Origin: Planctomycetota bacterium
GTDB lineage: Bacteria > Planctomycetota > MHYJ01 > JACQXL01
Direction of reading: 5' to 3'
DNA length: 8,259 nucleotides
Assembly: GCA_030018555.1 (NCBI GenBank)
Contig: JASEHY010000058.1
Coordinates: 1-8,259 of the forward strand
A program made the translations under genes and the position numbers. The notes beneath the pieces are model-generated. The model made no database searches. It saw only the letters and a list, made by a program, of their open reading frames with translations, and was not told where the DNA came from. This document shows, one piece after another, positions 1 through 6,742 of the stretch (position 1 is the stretch's first letter; every line of letters starts with the position of its first letter).

Positions 1-745
1 CCTGAACTATTTTAATAAAGGATTCTGCTGAAAGTGAAGCGCCGCCTACCAGTGCACCATCAATATCCTTCTGCTCAGCAAGTCTTTCTATATTTTCCGC
101 CTTTACACTACCGCCGTAAATAATCCGCATCTCTTGAGCAATAGAACCATTACTCAAATGCGCCACAAGTTTGCGGATAAAAGAATGGACTTCTTGTGCC
201 TGTTCGGGTGTAGCATTCTTACCTGTTCCGATAGCCCAGACCGGCTCATAGGCGATGATTATCTTCACAAAATCCTCGGCAGGAATATCGTCAAGCCCGG
301 ATTCTATCTGGAGTCGCACCACCCTTTCTGTCTCACCTCTCTCACGCTCTTCTAATAACTCTCCCACACAAAAGATAGGGGATAAACCACAACTCAACGA
401 TGCCTTTAGTTTCTTATTGACCAATTCGTTGTCCTCATTGAATATTTGTCGTCTCTCTGAGTGACCGACAATGACATAGTCACACCCAATATCTTTAAGC
501 ATAGTAAAAGAAACCTCGCCTGTAAAAGCACCCTGAGGTTGAAAATAGGCATTCTGGGCACCTAATTTTATACCGGAGTTATTAATTATCTCTCTAATCT
601 CGCCGAGATAGATATAAGGCGGACAGATTACCACTTCTTTCTGTTCAGGGTTTTTAAGACTATTAACTAAACTACTTGCTAATTTTGATGCCTCCTGTAA
701 ATTAGTATACATCTTCCAATTACCCGCAATAAAAGGCACTCGCAT
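1..745 (-). CDS. tpiA: Triosephosphate isomerase, C-terminal end cut by window edge
   Basis: Glycolytic/gluconeogenic enzyme that interconverts dihydroxyacetone phosphate and glyceraldehyde 3-phosphate in the cytoplasm. Reading leftward from ATG at 745-743 gives 248 uninterrupted codons to the window edge. The family is about 250 residues long, so only the last few residues and the stop are missing. Visible signatures: FIAGNWKM near the N-terminus (N9, K11 substrate lysine), IVGHSERR with catalytic H95, AYEPVWAIGTGK with catalytic E167 followed by the mobile loop 6, and the phosphate-binding YGGSV and GALVGGASL segments near the end. The start is fixed by GGAGG five bases upstream (GGAGGAATAAATG) and by N-terminal agreement with the family. 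It is transcribed away from the cooC-acsA-acsB operon, from a good promoter in the spacer. There is nothing odd in the sequence; every catalytic residue is present. Identification is secure. Confidence 0.97.
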   Translation of the reverse strand, partial: MRVPFIAGNWKMYTNLQEASKLASSLVNSLKNPEQKEVVICPPYIYLGEIREIINNSGIKLGAQNAYFQPQGAFTGEVSFTMLKDIGCDYVIVGHSERRQIFNEDNELVNKKLKASLSCGLSPIFCVGELLEERERGETERVVRLQIESGLDDIPAEDFVKIIIAYEPVWAIGTGKNATPEQAQEVHSFIRKLVAHLSNGSIAQEMRIIYGGSVKAENIERLAEQKDIDGALVGGASLSAESFIKIVQ

Positions 746-774
746 TTATTCCTCCTTCAGCAATAAAAATAATA

Positions 775-803
775 TTTATAATAATTACTTTCATCGCAGT
801 CAA
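775..803 (-). promoter_or_regulatory. Sigma-70-type promoter of tpiA
   Basis: On the minus strand, TTGACT (803-798) and TATAAA (780-775) are separated by exactly 17 bases. Each matches the sigma-70 -35 and -10 consensus at five of six positions. Transcription would begin near 768, giving a leader of roughly 23 bases that contains only the GGAGG ribosome binding site of tpiA. The remainder of the 122-bp divergent spacer (746-867) is AT-rich. In the plus direction I see only weak hexamers for cooC (TTTACA at 824-829 and TATATT at 837-842, not properly spaced), so the cooC promoter is not assigned. Confidence 0.7.
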
Positions 804-867
804 ATAAAATCACTCTAATTTGTTTTACATTATCTATATATTTGCTTTATTGTCGTTGATAGACCGT

Positions 868-1647
868 ATGAAGATTGCCATTACTGGTAAAGGGGGAGTA
901 GGTAAGACTACCATCGCATCTCTTTTAGCCCATTCTTGGGCTAAAACGGGCTATAAAGTTCTGGCAATAGATTCTGACCCTGTTTCTTCTCTGGCAGGCG
1001 CACTCGGATTTCACCATCCTGACAGAATTATTCCTCTTAGTGAGATGTCTGATTTGATAGAGGAGCGCACTGGCGCAAAACCAGGCGCTATCGGTCAGAT
1101 GTTCAGACTCAACCCGAAAGTTGAAGATTTACCAGATAAAATTGCCTGTCAGCATGATAATATCAAACTCATCGTAATGGGTGGTGTAAAAACCGGCGGA
1201 AGTGGTTGTGCCTGCCCTGAAAGTGCCTTGATTAAAGCGCTTATCAGACATCTCTTACTTGAGAGTAATGAACGGGTGATTATTGATATGGAAGCCGGCG
1301 TGGAACATTTAGGACGCTCCACCGCGGATGCGGTTCACTATATGATTGCGGTTGTAGAGCCGGGCTTACGCAGTATCCAGACCGCTCAACGAATCAAAAC
1401 CCTCGCCCAGCAAATTGGTATAAAAAATATCGTAGCAGTTGCAAACAAAATAAAATCATCAGAAGATTATCAGTTTATTCTTAAATATCTTGACAAGATT
1501 GAAATAATTGGGAATTTATCTTGGTCAGAATCTATTGCTAATATAGATAAATTTGCTATAAACCACAAAGAAGCAGTAGAATCAGACCTCAGACTAAAAC
1601 AAGAAGTTAAAACCATAATAGAACATTTAGAAAGGAAAGATGTATGA
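868..1647 (+). CDS. cooC: CooC/AcsF-type nickel-insertion ATPase for CODH/ACS
   Basis: A 259-residue MinD/SIMIBI-class P-loop ATPase. Characterised CooC and AcsF relatives dimerise, bind nickel and use ATP to help load nickel into CO dehydrogenase or acetyl-CoA synthase. Seen here: deviant Walker A GKGGVGKTT at residues 7-15 with the signature lysine K8, DSDP at 36-38 (switch I region), the CxC motif GCACPE (C114, C116) expected to bind the metal at the dimer interface, Walker B-like VIIDMEAGVEHLGR at 137-150, and a base-contacting VANKI near 191. The ATG at 868 is chosen because the family begins MKIAITGKGG; an in-frame TTG at 820 would add an unlikely hydrophobic leader. No clear Shine-Dalgarno precedes the ATG, which is odd for the first gene of an operon. 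Its stop overlaps the acsA start (ATGA). Whether it serves AcsA, AcsB or both cannot be told from sequence; adjacency to both suits an AcsF/CooC3-like role. Confidence 0.92.
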   Translation: MKIAITGKGGVGKTTIASLLAHSWAKTGYKVLAIDSDPVSSLAGALGFHHPDRIIPLSEMSDLIEERTGAKPGAIGQMFRLNPKVEDLPDKIACQHDNIKLIVMGGVKTGGSGCACPESALIKALIRHLLLESNERVIIDMEAGVEHLGRSTADAVHYMIAVVEPGLRSIQTAQRIKTLAQQIGIKNIVAVANKIKSSEDYQFILKYLDKIEIIGNLSWSESIANIDKFAINHKEAVESDLRLKQEVKTIIEHLERKDV

Positions 1648-3605
1648 GTCAAATTGTGAAAGAAGGCACTAATGTGATGGATGATAACCGTTCGGTGTGT
1701 GAGGCAACGATTGAGATGTTAAGATATGCTGAGGCGGGCAATTACGATACCGCCTTTCAGCGGGCGTTAAAGGTAAAGCCCTGTCCTATCGGCGCTACAG
1801 GCAGTTGTTGTAAACACTGCTATATGGGTCCCTGTCGGTTTAATCCAAAGAAGCCGGAAGAAAGTGTAGGGGTATGCGGTGCTGATATAAATACTGTTGC
1901 TGCGCGTAATTTTGCCAGAGCAGTCGCTGCCGGAACCGCCGCACATTCTGACCACGGTAGAGAAGTGGCTAAAACCTTTATTGCCGCCGCGCGTAAAGAA
2001 GTCCCCGGTTATGAGATTAAGGATGAAGTAAAATTAAAAGCCCTTGCCAGAGATTTTGGAGTCAAGACAGAAGGACGTTCTAATGAGGAAATCGCAGAAG
2101 AACTCGGACAGAAATGCCTCAGAGAATTCTACAAACAGGATGAGGAACTTGTTCTTATCAAGAGAGGACCAGAAAAACGCACACAACTCTGGCGCGAATT
2201 GGGAGTTACTCCCAGAGGTATTGACCGTGAGGTTGTTGAGTTAATGCACCGCACCGCAATGGGTGTTGACCAGGACTATAAAAATATTATGAAGCAGGCA
2301 AGTAGATGTTCTCTGTCTGACGGCTGGGGCGGTTCAATGATTGCGACCGAACTTCAGGATATTATGTTCGGCACTCCCATTCCTCTGCGAACTCAGGTAA
2401 ATTTAGGCGTCCTTAAAAAGGACGAGGTTAATATTATTATACACGGACACGAGCCACTTTTGGCTGAGATGATAGTCCGCGCCAGTAGAGACCCAGAATT
2501 AATTAACCTTGCAAAACAAAAAGGTGCGAAAGGCATTAATCTTGCGGGTATGTGCTGTACAGGAAACGAAATCTTACTCAGACAGGGTGTTCCAATGGGA
2601 GGGAATTTCCTCCAGCAGGAAATTGCTATTATTACCGGTGCGGTTGAAGCAATGATTGTTGATGTTCAATGTGTAATGCAGTCACTGCCGAGTCTTGCCA
2701 AATGTTTCCATACCAAAATCATTACGACCAGTAGTAAGGCAAAGATACCCAGCGCTGAACATATTGAGTTCCACGAGCACGACGCCCTGAATATCTCCAA
2801 AAAGATTGTCCGTGCCGCTGTAGAGAATTATCATAATCGTGGCAAGGTTCATATCCCGGATAATAAAACTGACCTGATTGCCGGTTTTTCTCACGAAACT
2901 ATCAATTATATGTTAGGTGGGTCGTTCCGTGCATCTTACAGACCGCTGAACGACAATATTATCAATGGTAGGATTCGCGGGGTGGTCGGTGTAGTTGGGT
3001 GTAATAATCCAAGAACACCGCACGACAGAAGTCATCTCAGTCTGGTAAGAGAATTGATTGCCAATGATATTCTGGTGGTGGAGACGGGTTGTGCCGCGAT
3101 TGCCTGCGCCAAGGATGGATTATTGATTCCTGAGGCCGCCACCGCGGCTGGCAAGGGATTGCGTGAGGTCTGCGAGACAGTCGGCATTCCACCGGTTCTG
3201 CACTGCGGCTCCTGCGTGGATAATAGCAGGATACTGGTTGCCTGCTCAGAAATGGTGCGTGAAGGAGGGCTGGGCACTGATATTTCTGATTTACCGGTTG
3301 CCGGCTGTGCCCCTGAATGGATGTCAGAAAAAGCAATCGCCATCGGTCAATATTTCGTATCATCAGGTGCTCTGGTCGTCTTCGGCGTCACCTGGCCCAC
3401 CTCGGGCAGTGAAGCATTGACAAATCACCTTTTCAAGGAATATGAGAACATCTTCAAAGGCAGATGGGCATTTGAGCCAGATGCCGCTAAAATGGCTTCT
3501 CTTATTATTGACCATATAAACAAGAAACGAGAAGCACTCGGTATCCAGAAGACAAAAGAACGCGTGCTTTATGATATGGAAGCAAGAAGGACACTGGAGG
3601 TATAA
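1644..3605 (+). CDS. acsA: Ni-Fe carbon monoxide dehydrogenase catalytic subunit of CODH/ACS
   Basis: A 653-residue Ni-CODH (CooS/AcsA family) that interconverts CO2 and CO and would pass CO to AcsB; cytoplasmic homodimer core. The N-terminal cysteines match the spacing of structurally known CODH: C47 and C55 (D-cluster shared between subunits), then C56, C59, C64 and C78 (B-cluster). C-cluster ligands are visible: H269 in HGHEP, C305 in GMCCTGNE, C343 in DVQCVMQ, C453 in GVVGCNN, C483 in ETGCAA and C524 in HCGSCVDNSR. Catalytic-site K563 lies in MSEKAIAIG, and proton-path histidines H101/H104 are in AHSDHGRE. The C-terminus, with WPTSGSEALTN and FEPDAA, resembles CODHs linked to ACS. The start at 1644 overlaps the cooC stop, with AGGAAAG just upstream; an internal ATG at 1677 (residue 12), preceded by AGAAGG, is an alternative. 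An additional cysteine, C521, sits three residues before ligand C524. Part of the cooC-acsA-acsB operon. Confidence 0.96.
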   Translation: MSQIVKEGTNVMDDNRSVCEATIEMLRYAEAGNYDTAFQRALKVKPCPIGATGSCCKHCYMGPCRFNPKKPEESVGVCGADINTVAARNFARAVAAGTAAHSDHGREVAKTFIAAARKEVPGYEIKDEVKLKALARDFGVKTEGRSNEEIAEELGQKCLREFYKQDEELVLIKRGPEKRTQLWRELGVTPRGIDREVVELMHRTAMGVDQDYKNIMKQASRCSLSDGWGGSMIATELQDIMFGTPIPLRTQVNLGVLKKDEVNIIIHGHEPLLAEMIVRASRDPELINLAKQKGAKGINLAGMCCTGNEILLRQGVPMGGNFLQQEIAIITGAVEAMIVDVQCVMQSLPSLAKCFHTKIITTSSKAKIPSAEHIEFHEHDALNISKKIVRAAVENYHNRGKVHIPDNKTDLIAGFSHETINYMLGGSFRASYRPLNDNIINGRIRGVVGVVGCNNPRTPHDRSHLSLVRELIANDILVVETGCAAIACAKDGLLIPEAATAAGKGLREVCETVGIPPVLHCGSCVDNSRILVACSEMVREGGLGTDISDLPVAGCAPEWMSEKAIAIGQYFVSSGALVVFGVTWPTSGSEALTNHLFKEYENIFKGRWAFEPDAAKMASLIIDHINKKREALGIQKTKERVLYDMEARRTLEV

Positions 3606-3606
3606 G

Positions 3607-3655
3607 AGTTACAATGTTACAAGTTAAATGTTTCAAGTTTAATTAATCTGTAACT
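3607..3655 (+). repeat. Inverted repeat in the acsA-acsB spacer
   Basis: AGTTACA (3607-3613) and TGTAACT (3649-3655) are perfect 7-bp complements bracketing an AT-rich centre that itself contains two similar units, ACAAGTTAAATG and TCAAGTTTAATTA. The stem would end just before the AAGGAG ribosome binding site of acsB (3658-3663; eight bases to the ATG at 3672), leaving that site free. It has no T-tract and therefore does not look like a terminator. It could be a short dispersed repeat, or an mRNA-processing or stabilising stem that adjusts AcsB levels relative to AcsA. Confidence 0.5.
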
Positions 3656-3671
3656 TTAAGGAGAAGAAATT

Positions 3672-5882
3672 ATGTCAAAACTAATCGCTACACGAGTCAT
3701 TCGCGGTGCAAACAAATTGGTTGCTCGCGCTGAGAAATCACTCAACGAGGCACTGCAAAAATACGGACCTGATAAAAAGGTGGAATTCCCCAACACAGCA
3801 TATTTTCTGCCTATTTCTTACGGAATGTTAGGGATGAAAATCACCACCGTAGGCGAACTCCAGCAACTGTTAGGTAAAGCCAAATCGCTTCTGCATCCAG
3901 TCCCTGCCGAAAAGGTCTGGCTGCCGTATCTTGGTCATACCCTTGATTGCGGTATGGCAACCCTTTTTGCGGATGAGATTATAGAGGCGCTGAAATATCT
4001 CCAGAGTCCACTGCCTTATATGGTGATGGAGAATTGCCCTGAGGAAGGTAATTTCTGGCTTGGTGCTGCGGATGATGTGATAATGAGAAAACGTGGCGTA
4101 GAGTTTGTGGATGGAACAGCACCCGGTTTTGCCGCTTGTGTTGGTGCCTGTCCGAGCACAGAGATAGCTGTAAAAATCGCCCGTGAACTACAGGAAAAGA
4201 GTATCTATGTCTTTATGTCCGCAGCCAATAACGGCACGAGTATGGCTGACCAACTACGTGAAGCCGGTGTCCAGATGGGATGGGAAACGCGGCTCGTGCC
4301 TTTAGGTAGCGATGTAACAGCCACGATACACGCATTGGGCTTTGCTACCCGTGCCGCCCTTGCCTTCGGCGGTGTTAAACCCGGTGATTTTTCCAGAGTC
4401 CTTAAGTATAACAAGAACCGCGTCTTTGCCTTCGCCCTTGCCTTTGGTGAAGTGGATGACGAAAAACATGCCCAGGCAGCCGGCGCTATCAATTTCGGAT
4501 TCCCAGCCATATCAGAAAGAGATATTGACAGGATTCTTCCCACAGGCGTTTGCACCTATGAACATGTCGTCTCCCCAGTGCCAGTGAACGAGATAGTCCA
4601 GAAAGCCATTGAGGTCAGGGGCTTAAAATTACATGTCCACAAAATACCTATCCCGGTCTCTTATGGTCCCGCCTTTGAAGGTGAACGTATCCGCGGAGAG
4701 GACACCTATCTTGAAATGGGCGGAACCAAAACCCCTGCCTTTGAGTTTGTTACTACCAAAAATATTAACGAGATTACTGATAACAAGATAGAAGTTATCG
4801 GGCAGGAGATAACTGATATTCCGGCTGGCACTCAGATACCGCTGGGTATTGTCGTTGCGGTTGCAGGTCGTCAGATGCAAGAGGATTTTGAGCCGGTTCT
4901 GGAAAGACGGCTTCATAATTTCCTCAACGAACCCCAGGGCGTTTTCCATATGGGTCAACGTGACAATAACTGGATGCGTATCAGTAAAGAAGCCAAAGAA
5001 AAAGGGTTTAAACTGTCTCATCTGGGAACCATCATCCACGCTCAATTCCATAACGAATTCGGCGCCATCGTGGATAAGGTTCAGGTTAAGATATATACTA
5101 AAGAAGCAGATGTTCTCAAAAACCGAGAGGTTGCCCGTCAGTCGTATCGCAAACGAGATGAACGAATCGGCTCAATGACCGATGAATCAACAGAGACCTT
5201 CTATTCCTGCACACTCTGTCAGAGTTTTGCACCAACCCATGTCTGTGTAATTTCACCTGAAAGAACAGGATTGTGCGGTTCATATAACTGGTTCACCTGC
5301 AAGGCAGCATACCAGATTAACCCGAGAGGTCCCAATCAGCCCGTGCTAAAGAACGAGGTGGTTGATGCAGCCAGAGGACAATGGAAAGGATGTAATGATT
5401 TCGTTTATCAGGCATCACGAAAAGCAATTGCGGCAATGAGTTTCTACAGTATTATGTCAGAGCCGATGACCTCCTGCGGCTGCTTTGAATGTATCGCAGC
5501 AGTGCTACCAGCCGCTAATGGCGTAATGACCGTAAATCGTGAGTTCTCTGGGATGACACCGGCAGGAATGAAATTTTCTACTTTAGCCGGCACCATCGGT
5601 GGCGGACAGCAAATACCCGGCTTTGTGGGACACAGCAAACGTTATATTATTAGCAAAAAGTTCCTGCTTTCCGAAAGCGGTCTCAAACGACTCGTCTGGA
5701 TGCCGAAGATGCTCAAGGACGAGATTAAGGAACTCTTCAACAAACGCACTACTGAAGAAGGAATGCCGAACCTGCTGGATATGATTGCTGATGAGACCGT
5801 AGCCACTACTGAAGAGGAGGTTATTGCTCATCTACAGAAAACAGGACATCCGGCACTGACTTTAGCGCCGATTATGGGATAA
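3672..5882 (+). CDS. acsB: Acetyl-CoA synthase (CO dehydrogenase/ACS complex), full-length bacterial type
   Basis: A 736-residue acetyl-CoA synthase that condenses CO, a methyl group from the corrinoid iron-sulfur protein and CoA into acetyl-CoA. The A-cluster ligands follow the known spacing: C513-x2-C516-x8-C525-x9-C535 binds the Fe4S4 cubane, and C602-G-C604 (SCGCFEC) binds the distal nickel. All are offset by +7 from the Moorella enzyme (506, 509, 518, 528, 595, 597), as is the conserved phenylalanine F519. The length shows that the N-terminal domain (about residues 1-310), which contacts CODH and carries the CO tunnel, is present; archaeal CdhC lacks it. AAGGAG eight bases before the ATG makes the start secure. 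It is the third gene of the operon, 66 bp after acsA. The stop lies inside a tandem duplication of ATGGGATA. The corrinoid protein and methyltransferase genes normally found nearby in acetogens do not follow it. Confidence 0.97.
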   Translation: MSKLIATRVIRGANKLVARAEKSLNEALQKYGPDKKVEFPNTAYFLPISYGMLGMKITTVGELQQLLGKAKSLLHPVPAEKVWLPYLGHTLDCGMATLFADEIIEALKYLQSPLPYMVMENCPEEGNFWLGAADDVIMRKRGVEFVDGTAPGFAACVGACPSTEIAVKIARELQEKSIYVFMSAANNGTSMADQLREAGVQMGWETRLVPLGSDVTATIHALGFATRAALAFGGVKPGDFSRVLKYNKNRVFAFALAFGEVDDEKHAQAAGAINFGFPAISERDIDRILPTGVCTYEHVVSPVPVNEIVQKAIEVRGLKLHVHKIPIPVSYGPAFEGERIRGEDTYLEMGGTKTPAFEFVTTKNINEITDNKIEVIGQEITDIPAGTQIPLGIVVAVAGRQMQEDFEPVLERRLHNFLNEPQGVFHMGQRDNNWMRISKEAKEKGFKLSHLGTIIHAQFHNEFGAIVDKVQVKIYTKEADVLKNREVARQSYRKRDERIGSMTDESTETFYSCTLCQSFAPTHVCVISPERTGLCGSYNWFTCKAAYQINPRGPNQPVLKNEVVDAARGQWKGCNDFVYQASRKAIAAMSFYSIMSEPMTSCGCFECIAAVLPAANGVMTVNREFSGMTPAGMKFSTLAGTIGGGQQIPGFVGHSKRYIISKKFLLSESGLKRLVWMPKMLKDEIKELFNKRTTEEGMPNLLDMIADETVATTEEEVIAHLQKTGHPALTLAPIMG

Positions 5883-5889
5883 TGGGATA
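5874..5889 (+). repeat. 8-bp tandem duplication across the acsB stop codon
   Basis: ATGGGATA occurs twice head to tail (5874-5881, 5882-5889). The acsB TAA at 5880-5882 spans the junction, and the second copy recreates a TAA at 5888-5890. This looks like a small replication-slippage duplication that did not alter the protein because the first stop was kept. Confidence 0.6.
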
Positions 5890-5906
5890 ACAATCTGTAA
5901 TAGTAT

Positions 5907-6335
5907 ATGCACCCACAAATTATTCTGCTTCTTATTCTTACTGCCTTTCTATGGGGTCTGACACCGGTAATAGAGAAGAAGGCGCTTCAAACCGCTTCAC
6001 CTTTTGCCGGACTTGTCATCAGGAACTTTGCGGTAACTCTCATTCTGGTTATTGTTATTCTACTATGGGGTAAGACCAGAGAGATTCTGACAATGCCTTC
6101 CAGAACGATGTTTTACTTCGCAGCGAGTGGTGTCATTGCCGGTTTATTAGCGATGATAACTTATTTCACGGCTCTCAAATTAGGCGCCACTTCTAAAATC
6201 GTCCCGATTAGCGCAACCTATCCTTTGATTACCGCATTTATCTGCATTCTATTCTTAGGCGAACAAGTTACACTCCTACGAATCCTCGGCACAATCCTGA
6301 TTATCAGCGGCGTCTATCTGGTAAAAATCAGTTGA
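5907..6335 (+). CDS. Half-size EamA/DMT-family membrane protein, putative transporter
   Basis: A 142-residue hydrophobic protein with about five predicted transmembrane helices (residues 4-22, 34-54, 67-90, 97-117, 122-140). Family marks are the N-terminal AFLWGLTPVIEKKAL, the central MITYFTALKLGATSKIVPIS and the closing FLGEQVTLLRILGTILIISGVYL, which are typical of one EamA domain of the drug/metabolite transporter superfamily. Classical members have two such domains (about 300 residues), so this is a single-domain form that probably works as a dimer; the substrate is unknown. The ATG is the first possible start after an in-frame TAG at 5901. No Shine-Dalgarno is visible, so translation may depend on reinitiation after the acsB stop 24 bp upstream. 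The same strand and close spacing suggest it is the last gene of the CODH/ACS operon, but a link to CO metabolism is only inferred. It ends where the repeat-rich region starts. Confidence 0.82.
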   Translation: MHPQIILLLILTAFLWGLTPVIEKKALQTASPFAGLVIRNFAVTLILVIVILLWGKTREILTMPSRTMFYFAASGVIAGLLAMITYFTALKLGATSKIVPISATYPLITAFICILFLGEQVTLLRILGTILIISGVYLVKIS

Positions 6336-6480
6336 CCCCTTACGCCCCTACGGGAATGTCCCGCCAAGGCGGGACGAAGGTAGTCATATATGGTGTTTTT
6401 AGGGGGGTAAAAATGGGGTCAAAAAACCCATCCCTACGGATGGTGGGTAGCCACCATATATGAACACCTTCACGCCCCTT
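6332..6480. repeat. Nest of inverted repeats after the EamA gene, possibly a MITE-like element
   Basis: Several complementary pairs overlap here. TTGACCCC (6332-6339) pairs with GGGGTCAA (6415-6422). GTCCCGCC (6358-6365) and GGCGGGAC (6368-6375) form an almost loopless hairpin. CATATATGGTG (6385-6395) pairs with CACCATATATG (6452-6462), and this arm extends outward through GAAGGT/ACCTTC with two mismatches. Inside lie CCATCC-CTAC-GGATGG (6428-6443) and the competing ATGGTGG-GTAG-CCACCAT (6440-6457). The roughly 20-bp imperfect terminal arms enclosing about 90 bp resemble a small palindromic mobile repeat. No transposase is encoded. A minus-strand reading frame of 82 codons crosses it but has no coding signature. 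Confidence 0.6.
6421..6443 (-). terminator. Rho-independent-terminator-like hairpin, minus strand
   Basis: Read on the minus strand, CCATCC-GTAG-GGATGG is followed by one G and then six T residues (6426-6421): a compact 6-bp stem, a four-base loop and a U-tract, as in an intrinsic terminator. I see no convincing minus-strand gene upstream of it (6444-6785), so it may be a part of the repeat element with no terminator role, or it may end an unrecognised small RNA or antisense transcript. Confidence 0.4.
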
Positions 6481-6572
6481 ATCCCTATCCGTTATTTCGG
6501 AGCGGACAACCATAAAGGTTTTGTGCTCTTTGTGGCTATTTTTTCTTGCGGTATAGGAAAGTATAAAAATGC

Positions 6573-6633
6573 AACCACAGATTAACACCCGCCCGAACGA
6601 CCGTCAGGTCGGGCAGGCAGATGGGCACAGATA
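6573..6633 (+). repeat. CCACAGAT-type dispersed repeat with hairpin insert
   Basis: AACCACAGATTAACAC (6573-6588) and the trailing CACAGATA (6626-6633) belong to a widely scattered intergenic repeat type that I recognise from environmental bacterial genomes. Between them is a GC-rich hairpin: GCCCGA plus CC (6591-6602, with ACGA bulged) pairs with GGTCGGGC (6607-6614) around a GTCA loop. It looks like one repeat interrupted by another small palindrome. No coding function is apparent. Confidence 0.5.
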
Positions 6634-6637
6634 ATAC

Positions 6638-6692
6638 TATAAGGAGACCAAGAGACCAAGATAATTATTCCTGTTTTCCTGGACTCCTTATA
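6638..6692. repeat. 13-bp inverted repeat
   Basis: TATAAGGAGACCA (6638-6650) is complementary at 12 of 13 positions to TGGACTCCTTATA (6680-6692), with a 29-base AT-rich spacer. It is noncoding, lies among other repeats, and has the shape of paired ends of a short palindromic element. Confidence 0.5.
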
Positions 6693-6701
6693 AAAATGGT
6701 T

Positions 6702-6731
6702 TCCTTTGTGTCCTTTGTGTTCTTTGTGGTT
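6702..6731 (+). repeat. CTTTGTG tandem repeat of the CACAAAGA family
   Basis: Three consecutive 9-10-bp units, TCCTTTGTG, TCCTTTGTGT and TCTTTGTGGT, occupy this stretch. The same words recur in single form at about 6517-6532 (TTTGTGCTCTTTGTGG) and as a facing pair at 7246-7331. The copies in both orientations within about 800 bp show that this is a dispersed intergenic repeat family and not a chance low-complexity patch. Confidence 0.6.
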
Positions 6732-6742
6732 ACGAAGTTTTC

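Noticed and set aside
134..464. Plus-strand open frames opposite tpiA
   Set aside because: They lie entirely within the well-conserved minus-strand tpiA coding sequence and show no family signature.
820..867. Upstream TTG start that would add 16 hydrophobic residues to CooC
   Set aside because: The family begins at MKIAITGKGG; a hydrophobic leader on a cytoplasmic ATPase is unlikely and no ribosome binding site precedes the TTG.
3032..3363. Long minus-strand open frames opposite acsA (103 and 108 codons)
   Set aside because: Antisense shadows of conserved acsA codons; composition is non-protein-like and they overlap each other in different frames.
4205..5051. Minus-strand open frames of 116 and 140 codons opposite acsB
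   Set aside because: Fully inside acsB, without recognisable domains or ribosome binding sites.
6340..6588. 82-codon minus-strand open frame in the intergenic repeats
   Set aside because: It runs through palindromic and dispersed repeats and a terminator-like hairpin; its residues simply translate the repeats.
6332..6735. CRISPR array
   Set aside because: Repeats are of different families, inverted or immediately tandem, with no regular 25-40-bp repeats separated by unique spacers.
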